Assembly: GCA_036971615.1 (NCBI GenBank) | Contig: JAYKKR010000009.1 | Span: 1,302,001 to 1,366,000, forward strand | Length of the DNA: 64,000 nucleotides | Reading direction: 5' to 3' | Source of the DNA: Amyloporia xantha | Lineage: Eukaryota > Basidiomycota > Agaricomycetes > Polyporales > Adustoporiaceae | Shown here: piece after piece, positions 58,614 to 64,000 of the stretch | Numbering within the stretch: position 1 is the first letter of the stretch | Layout: every line of letters starts with the position of its first letter | Program-made: the position numbers and the translations under genes | Notes under the pieces: generated by a model | What the model saw: only the letters and a program-made list of their open reading frames with translations | Databases searched by the model: none | What the model was told of the DNA's origin: nothing

Positions 58614-60454
58614 CTATACCAGTCCCCTCCCGCCCATCTGCACAGTATCACTCACCGCCCTCACAAGCTCCATCCACATCTGCCATACAAAACCCCCTGC
58701 CCCGCCCTTCCCCTCCATCAACGCCGAGCTCCGCAGCCGCCGCCTCACCTCCTCCACCGTAGTCCCACTCGTATGCGCCCCGTTCCCAGCCCCCGACGCT
58801 CGCCGCCGCCGCACACGGAACACGAACGACAGCAGCGGGAACACGACGAACAGCAAGAGATACGCTGCCACCTTCGTCCGCGACATGCGCTGCACCAGCG
58901 CATCAAACGACGAGCGGAGCAGGGCGAGTGTCGATGGTGGGCGCGGCGAGACCGGCTGGAGAGGATGCGCACGCGGCGGGCGGGGGAGGGGCGAGATAGC
59001 AGAGGGCACCGAGGAGTCTGAACGCTCGTCAGCGGTGCGAGTATCACGACGGCCTCGTCTCCTCTGCGTCGAACGCGAGCGCCGTCGCTCGACCGAGGCT
59101 GGGGTCACCGTCCGCGAGGTAGCCGTCGACGAGATGGACTGGGAGGAAGCGGATGTAGAGTTGGAAGTCAGGCGAGCAACGGAAGGAACGGCTGCCTTGC
59201 CCTTCATCCCTCCCGGATGAGGCGTTGTAGGTGTCGCGGTGTGCGTCGAGCCGCTAGAGGCAGATGAAGTTGACCCTGCTGGTGAAACAGAGCGCGACGA
59301 CTGCGGGAGTGGTTCCGGCATGGGTTGCTGGATGCCTTTTGGTGTTGATGGTGTAGAAGAGCGGTGTAATGCTGCTTGAGCCTGGGCATGAAGAGCCCGC
59401 AGCGAAGTCATCATGAACTAAAACGATAAAAGTCAACGTCACATTGTATAGAGGACAGCGAGCGCCAATAAGGCAGTAGCGGGAGGGCGAGGGCGCTTGC
59501 ACCTGCCTCGTTTGGATCGAGCGTCGGGAGACCGCTCATCGTCAGGGGTGTAGCTTGATGTCCCAGTCCGAATACGAAAGATATACAGGACGTCCCCAGA
59601 ACACAGCGGTCTCTGTCAACGGTTCGCCCATTGACCATGGGCGAACCGTTGACAGAGACACAGACTGCCTTGTGGGATGCCGCCCATGCATACTTTGTCG
59701 CCACACAGCTCTCCAATTGCACTGTGTATGATAGGAATGAATAAGAAACCTCGCGACACACCTTACGAGTCTCTATTGGAAGTTCATGCTCGTACTGCAG
59801 GAAGCTCTCCGCGTAGTCCCACTCCTCCAGCCGCGGCAGTACGTGCAAGCAATACAGCTCAAGCACCTTCGCATACCCGTCGGGGTCGCCCGTGACTTCT
59901 TCCTGTCCATGCCTCGCCAGCCAGTCCTCTATAATGCCCTTTCCAACTACCGTGCACTCCAATTTGAGGCCAGCAAGCGCGAGGGTGACCAGGATTTGGG
60001 CGGGCAAGAACGCCGACGTCGGCTTCTGCGTAGAGGCGGGCGTGAAGAGCTGGAGTGCGCGCGTATGGATGGTCGCAATGAACGGCTCCGGAGAGAGCAT
60101 CAGGTCTGCGCGCAATGGCGCAGGCAGCTCGTCTAAGTCCTGAGTACGCGGCGGGGACGCATAGAGGGTGGTCTCGAAAGTGATGCGCAGTATCTCCCAC
60201 TTCCTGCGCTGCGACGCAATGGGGTCGGATCCAGGCGGCGGCGGCGGCGGCTCGATGATAGAGAAGGCAGAGGTGAGCAGGGAATGTGTGAGCGCGACGT
60301 TGCGCTGCAGAAAGGCTTTGGCGGCGCGGGGATAGAGCGAGCGTAGGGTGTGCAGAGTCGAGTTCGCAGACGATGGTGATACCAACGACGAGGACGCTTT
60401 CAGGCTGATGCTGGCGGGCATGGCTGCCTGTGCGGTCGCGGTTATGCTAGGCAT
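58614..60454 (-). CDS. Predicted membrane protein with helical N-terminal domain (possibly Pex26-like)
   Basis: Uncharacterised protein of about 530-550 residues. Exon 1 from 60454 (MPSITATAQAAMPASISLKA) gives a helical, TPR-like region: LYPRAAKAFLQRNVALTHSL, WEILRITFETTLYA, LPAQILVTLALAGLKLE, VLELYCLHVLPRLEEWDYAE. Introns: one after PIETRKV; one of 127 nt (59535-59661) that holds a 51-nt palindrome; one of 85 nt (59418-59502). The splices join ATKYAWAASHKAV to SVSRRSIQTRQ and to FMMTSLRALHAQAQAALHR. The second half is Ser/Thr/Pro-rich and basic, then one membrane helix (VAAYLLLFVVFPLLSFVF) with RVRRRR and a short amphipathic tail ending GGRGLV. The architecture resembles peroxisomal Pex26/Pex15-type receptors, but this rests on layout only; function unknown. 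Confidence 0.65.
59609..59659. repeat. Perfect 23-bp inverted repeat, 5-nt loop
   Basis: Arm 59609-59631 (GTCTCTGTCAACGGTTCGCC plus CAT) is exactly complementary to 59637-59659; the loop is TGACC. It lies at the 5' end of a predicted 127-nt intron of the membrane-protein gene, immediately inside the donor, and would fold into a stable stem in the pre-mRNA. Confidence 0.9.
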
Positions 60455-63210
60455 TTCGGGTGTCGGTTAGTATATCACGAAGGAAAAGGAGAAGGGAGGA
60501 TGGGGTCTAGAGGCTGCGGGCCCGTGTGAACTTGGTCGTTGTCTCAAATTCGCCGATGCTGACTTCTCACTTCTGGCGAGGAGCTCACGGCAGACCATGT
60601 TCATCCCCATAGCCGGAACTTGGAAAGCTCGTATATCACATGAATATGTACAGGCCAAGACCACCAACAGCAGAGCCGTGTCTACTAGTCCGCCTTCATA
60701 TTTCGCTGCGGAAACGATCCTCCAGTCAGCCGACACTAATAACAGTCAGGAGTCTGGCCACTCCCCGATCCCTATCGTCATCTCCTCATCTTGAGGGTAG
60801 TTAGAGTGGCACAAATGCAAAACAACGCCCTGAGAAAGCAAGACACCACGTTGCGCCAAGTCACGGTGGAAGGAGACTCGGTGTTTATCCCCACAAGCGG
60901 CAGAGACGAATGAGGGACTTGAAATTGATCATACATGAGTAGTGGTCAGATGCATCGAACCAGTCAGCAATCGGCCGAAATGAGCGTGTCACAGAGACAA
61001 TCTTGTCAGGTGAGTGTGGTAGGAGCATTGAAGGAATATATTTCGGCCAAAAGCACTCTACCCGAGGCAAGGATTCGAAACATGCCCAAGACCGACGAAT
61101 CCACCGCTCTCACAAGGACTGGCCAGCCAGAGACGGAATACGACTCTTACCGCCGATCACCATCCATACTTTGATATTCGGGCAAGAGCCTTTGGCGAGC
61201 TCGCGTGGATGACACGGACAATGCGCCTTGTTCGCTGCTGAGCGTTGCAAAAAGTGGATACCGGGTTTGTTCGCTACCCAAGCCAGTATACGCAGGGAGC
61301 GCTCTATGCAGCCTGAGATCGTGGTTCTAGTTCTTGGATTGTGAATGGATGGAAGCCCATGGCCGAACCCGGACGTTCCATCTTACACCGCCAACCTGTT
61401 GCATATTTAGAACCGTATATACGGTTCAAGAAGGCCAGACTTTTGAATGGATTGTCCGGTGCCTATGACAATTTGGAAGCATACATACATGGTGGGCAAG
61501 ACAGACGCTCCCAGTGATGTTCGAATCGCGGCATCTGGCAGTCGTCGTTCGCGAGAGAGCTGATAGGTACCGGATAGTGGACCGTGAACCTGCAAGGCTC
61601 TGAAATTTACTACCAAGACCATTGAACTGTCAGAACGCAATCAACAACCAGCTTCGAAACTTCGGATGAGCGCTGATGACCTCTTTTCCAGTAGTCTTAG
61701 ATATCTGCCTGGAACCAGGGACGCCCGTTATGAAAATAGGATAGCCACCGGGTCTTAATCTTGTCCATCGAGGATTCTCCCGCCAGCATGGGAAGGACAA
61801 GGCAAGAAAAATTGTCTGGAACACTCCGAGGACATCAGTGGAGGCCTGACAGCAGTTGCACAGTCGTGGGTGGGGTACAGTACTGCGCATCGGCATCGCT
61901 GGCTTGCTCGCCTCCGCGCAGCGCAGTAGCGACATGCAAAGCCAGCACGGATCTCGAGTCGAACGTCGGTGGGGAGAACAGACACTGCAAATTGATGCGC
62001 ACGCTACAGCGAGCATCGCATTTGTGAGCCTGGACACTTCGCCCACTCCACAAGATCCGCCAAACGCCTGATGCCTGCACGAAAATTGCTCGAGTGTCAA
62101 ATTTTGCTAACAAGAGTAGTAATGGACCCGCCTTATAAGTTATACCTGACGGACAAAGCCAAGGACCGTGCTCTGCCGTCCGCGCGCGAAGAAATGATCG
62201 CACTTACTGAGACACTATATAACGTCTCGGCAGCTCGTGCGTTTCATCGTCGCCGCTGCTGACTGTAACCGTCTCACCTGGGTCGTACCACGCTCTCGCT
62301 GGCTCTCTTGTGAGAATTGCACCCAAGTCATGGTGGGTTCAATGTACCGAACGAGGTGAGAACTCGACTGAAAGTGCTTAGACGGGGCAGATGACCGGTC
62401 GTGGCCGGTAACGAGGTAGCCGGCATCAAAGGGCAGGGTTTAGCGCCAGCGCCAGGCAGCGCGCGCTGGGATTTGGGCGCAGTGATTGGCTGTTGCTATA
62501 TGCCGGTTGATCGGGAAATGCTATATAGCCAGGAATCAAAGTACTGGCACGTCCTCCCTCGCCCTCTCCTACTGTTGCTGTCTGTTCTCTCATCCCCTGT
62601 GTCATGTCGGCCTCTAGATTCTCCTTACGTGGTCGATTCCTCTCCGTATCGAACGAGCCCTTCGGTCGGGGATTCGGTGCTGTGGATCCAATGTGATCTC
62701 ATGATTCGCACCAAATCCGAATTCCAGCACTACGTTCGCCATGTCATTGTCATGCAACGTTCCCGTAGACGGTTGCTGGCTCGTCACGCTCTTGCATATC
62801 AGTTGGACTCATGGGCGACAGCTCAAGGACATCAATGACGCGCTTGTCCCCGTCGCTTGTGTGTGTTGCGGCCTCTCTCGTGGCAACCAAGTCAAGATTC
62901 GTTGCAGTGACGGAAGCTATTTCCAACATACTCGCTCGTACATTCATCTGAAACACAAGAGTTATCGCGACCATGCTGCGAGGAGTGCAAGTCATTCGGG
63001 GCAAAACAGAGAACACAGGTAAAATAATATTTCAGTCAGTCATATAATCTAAAGGTGCTTACAACATTAATGAAATAATACAGCGGACGGTCTTCCGCTA
63101 CTACAACGAATTGAAACAAGTGTGGGAAGACAACGCGACGACTGGAAAGCAAAGCAGAGATACATGATCACGTGTCATAATACATAAGGTAGGGGTCGGG
63201 AGAGGTGTCG
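60455..63210. other. 2.7-kb region without a recognised gene
   Basis: The first part is the promoter of the preceding minus-strand gene. Around 62520 a CTATATAG box is followed by a CT-rich tract and ATG 62604 (MSASRFSLRGRFLSVSNEPF), which looks like a core promoter with a small, possibly mitochondrial-targeted frame. It closes after about 28 codons; a 34-36-nt splice (GTGATC..TTCCAG) would extend it without giving anything recognisable. The remaining frames are composition-driven. Confidence 0.4.
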
Positions 63211-64000
63211 TCACAGCAGAAGCAAGTTTGCCCACTGGTTGCGAAGCCTCTCGCGCCAATGGACGACGACATGCGTACCGTGGCGGGCCTGCAGTGCGCT
63301 ACGATCGCTCCAGATGCTTTCCAGCTGCGTGAGCACTTGTGTTACATTCCCGAAGGTATCATCTAGAAACATGAGGCGCCGCTTCACCAGCTCGCGCACC
63401 CCGCGGTCGTCGGTCATGGACCCCATGAGGAAGAGTGGGAACATGATGGCGCGGTCGTACTCCGACGGCGGGAGGCTGTTGAGCAAGGCGGTCATCTTCG
63501 CAACAGCACTGCTGATCTCTGGCACAGCTGCAAAATTGGGTCCATCAGTCCCGAGACATCATCCGACGAAGGTATGTACATACCAGGCAGCGCATCGCTG
63601 AGAATCGTATGCAAGTACAGCACGGCGGCCTCGCGGAAGATGTCTGCGACAGTGTTGCTCGCCTCGTCCTTCGTGACCGCCGACCCATGCATGCCTAGGC
63701 TCGATGACGACGACGAAGGGGCGGAGGGCATGCCCATGGCCATTGGGAGATGCACGTCTAGTGTCGTTGCGGCCAAGTTCGGGTCCAGCGGCGTTAGGCT
63801 TCCCTTCTCCCAGATGCCGTGGAGTCGACCGCTGTCGGAGCTGCGTCTCGATCTGGTCACCTCTGCGGATGAGATCCCTCACGCTGAGACTGCCGTTGCG
63901 TAGCTCCGTGGCCTTCCAATGCGCCAAGCCTGAGATTTCGGCGATCGCTAGCATGGCTTCTTCGGGGCAGCCGGTAAGTGCGTCCATACGGATGTCGCCT
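63211..64000 (-). CDS. Fungal-specific transcription factor, C-terminal part (Fungal_trans_2)
   Basis: The gene is cut by the window end; the start and any Zn2Cys6 domain lie beyond 64000. The visible part begins DALTGCPEEAMLAIAEISGL and AHWKATELRNGSLSVRDLIR. After an intron near 63855 the frame changes to a Ser-rich segment (SAPSSSSSSLGMHG), then DIFREAAVLYLHTILSDALP. An intron at about 63530-63585 leads to VPEISSAVAKMTALLNSLPP, YDRAIMFPLFLMGSMTDDRG and VLTQLESIWSDR, ending HWRERLRNQWANLLLL with TGA at 63211-63213. This order (REAA.LYLHT, PPS.YDRA..FP, GSMTDD, WANLLL) is the PF11951 C-terminal pattern. Regulated genes are unknown. Confidence 0.82.

Noticed and set aside
62401..63022. Frames near a TATA-like box before the last gene
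   Set aside because: Composition and splicing do not yield a coherent protein; kept only as a note in the intergenic entry.

Overview
The window is nuclear DNA of a filamentous basidiomycete, most likely an agaricomycete. Nearly every gene is split by introns of about 45-70 nt with GT..AG ends, genes lie on both strands with short intergenic gaps, and several products belong to fungal families: Zn2Cys6 regulators, an AreA-GATA-like/DUF3295 protein, an Mch-type MFS permease, a GH17 glucanase with an N-terminal membrane anchor and an N-STAND-type protein. I see no rRNA, no convincing tRNA and no CRISPR array.

Left part (1-18.5 kb). An aldo-keto reductase (205-1500) is followed by an AreA-like regulatory protein (2130-4608, minus), a gene-poor 2.8 kb, an SFP1-like zinc-finger gene with an 18-nt microexon (7385-8411, minus), an MFS transporter (10049-11530, minus), a 677-bp non-autonomous DNA transposon (12805-13481) and an XlnR-type Zn2Cys6 transcription factor (14776-18435).

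Middle part (18.8-34.3 kb). This is the accessory region. It holds at least four copies, plus one N-terminal fragment, of a paralogous family that I read as XPA-C-like: an ITKT..A/LYLERDVE module resembling the C-terminal DNA-binding part of XPA/Rad14, without the XPA zinc finger, fused to a long conserved C-terminal domain of unknown function. Copies lie at 18915, 22911 (truncated), 29516, 31249 and 33075 (pseudogene), with an N-terminal fragment at 21202. Four share a CGTATACA element upstream. A second identical 677-bp transposon copy sits inside the array, as do a decayed F-box-like gene and a normal DnaJ gene (27321-28988). This array is the best candidate for something undescribed.

Right part (34.8-64 kb). 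Mostly housekeeping or conserved genes: a Ser/Thr-rich single-pass surface protein, a second and different MITE-like element (37183-37873), an NmrA-like protein, a formin GBD/FH3 protein without an FH2 domain, PWP1, eIF3j, an N-STAND/ubiquitin-like/zinc-finger protein, a membrane-anchored GMC oxidoreductase, a GH17 glucanase, a RhoGAP, a predicted membrane protein with an intronic palindrome, and the C-terminal end of a Fungal_trans_2 regulator that runs off the window.

Cell-surface and polarity functions (surface sensor-like protein, GH17 glucanase, RhoGAP, formin-type GBD/FH3) are frequent here, but I see no operon-like linkage. Exon coordinates were worked out by hand from splice signals and reading-frame continuity; 5' ends are the least certain part.
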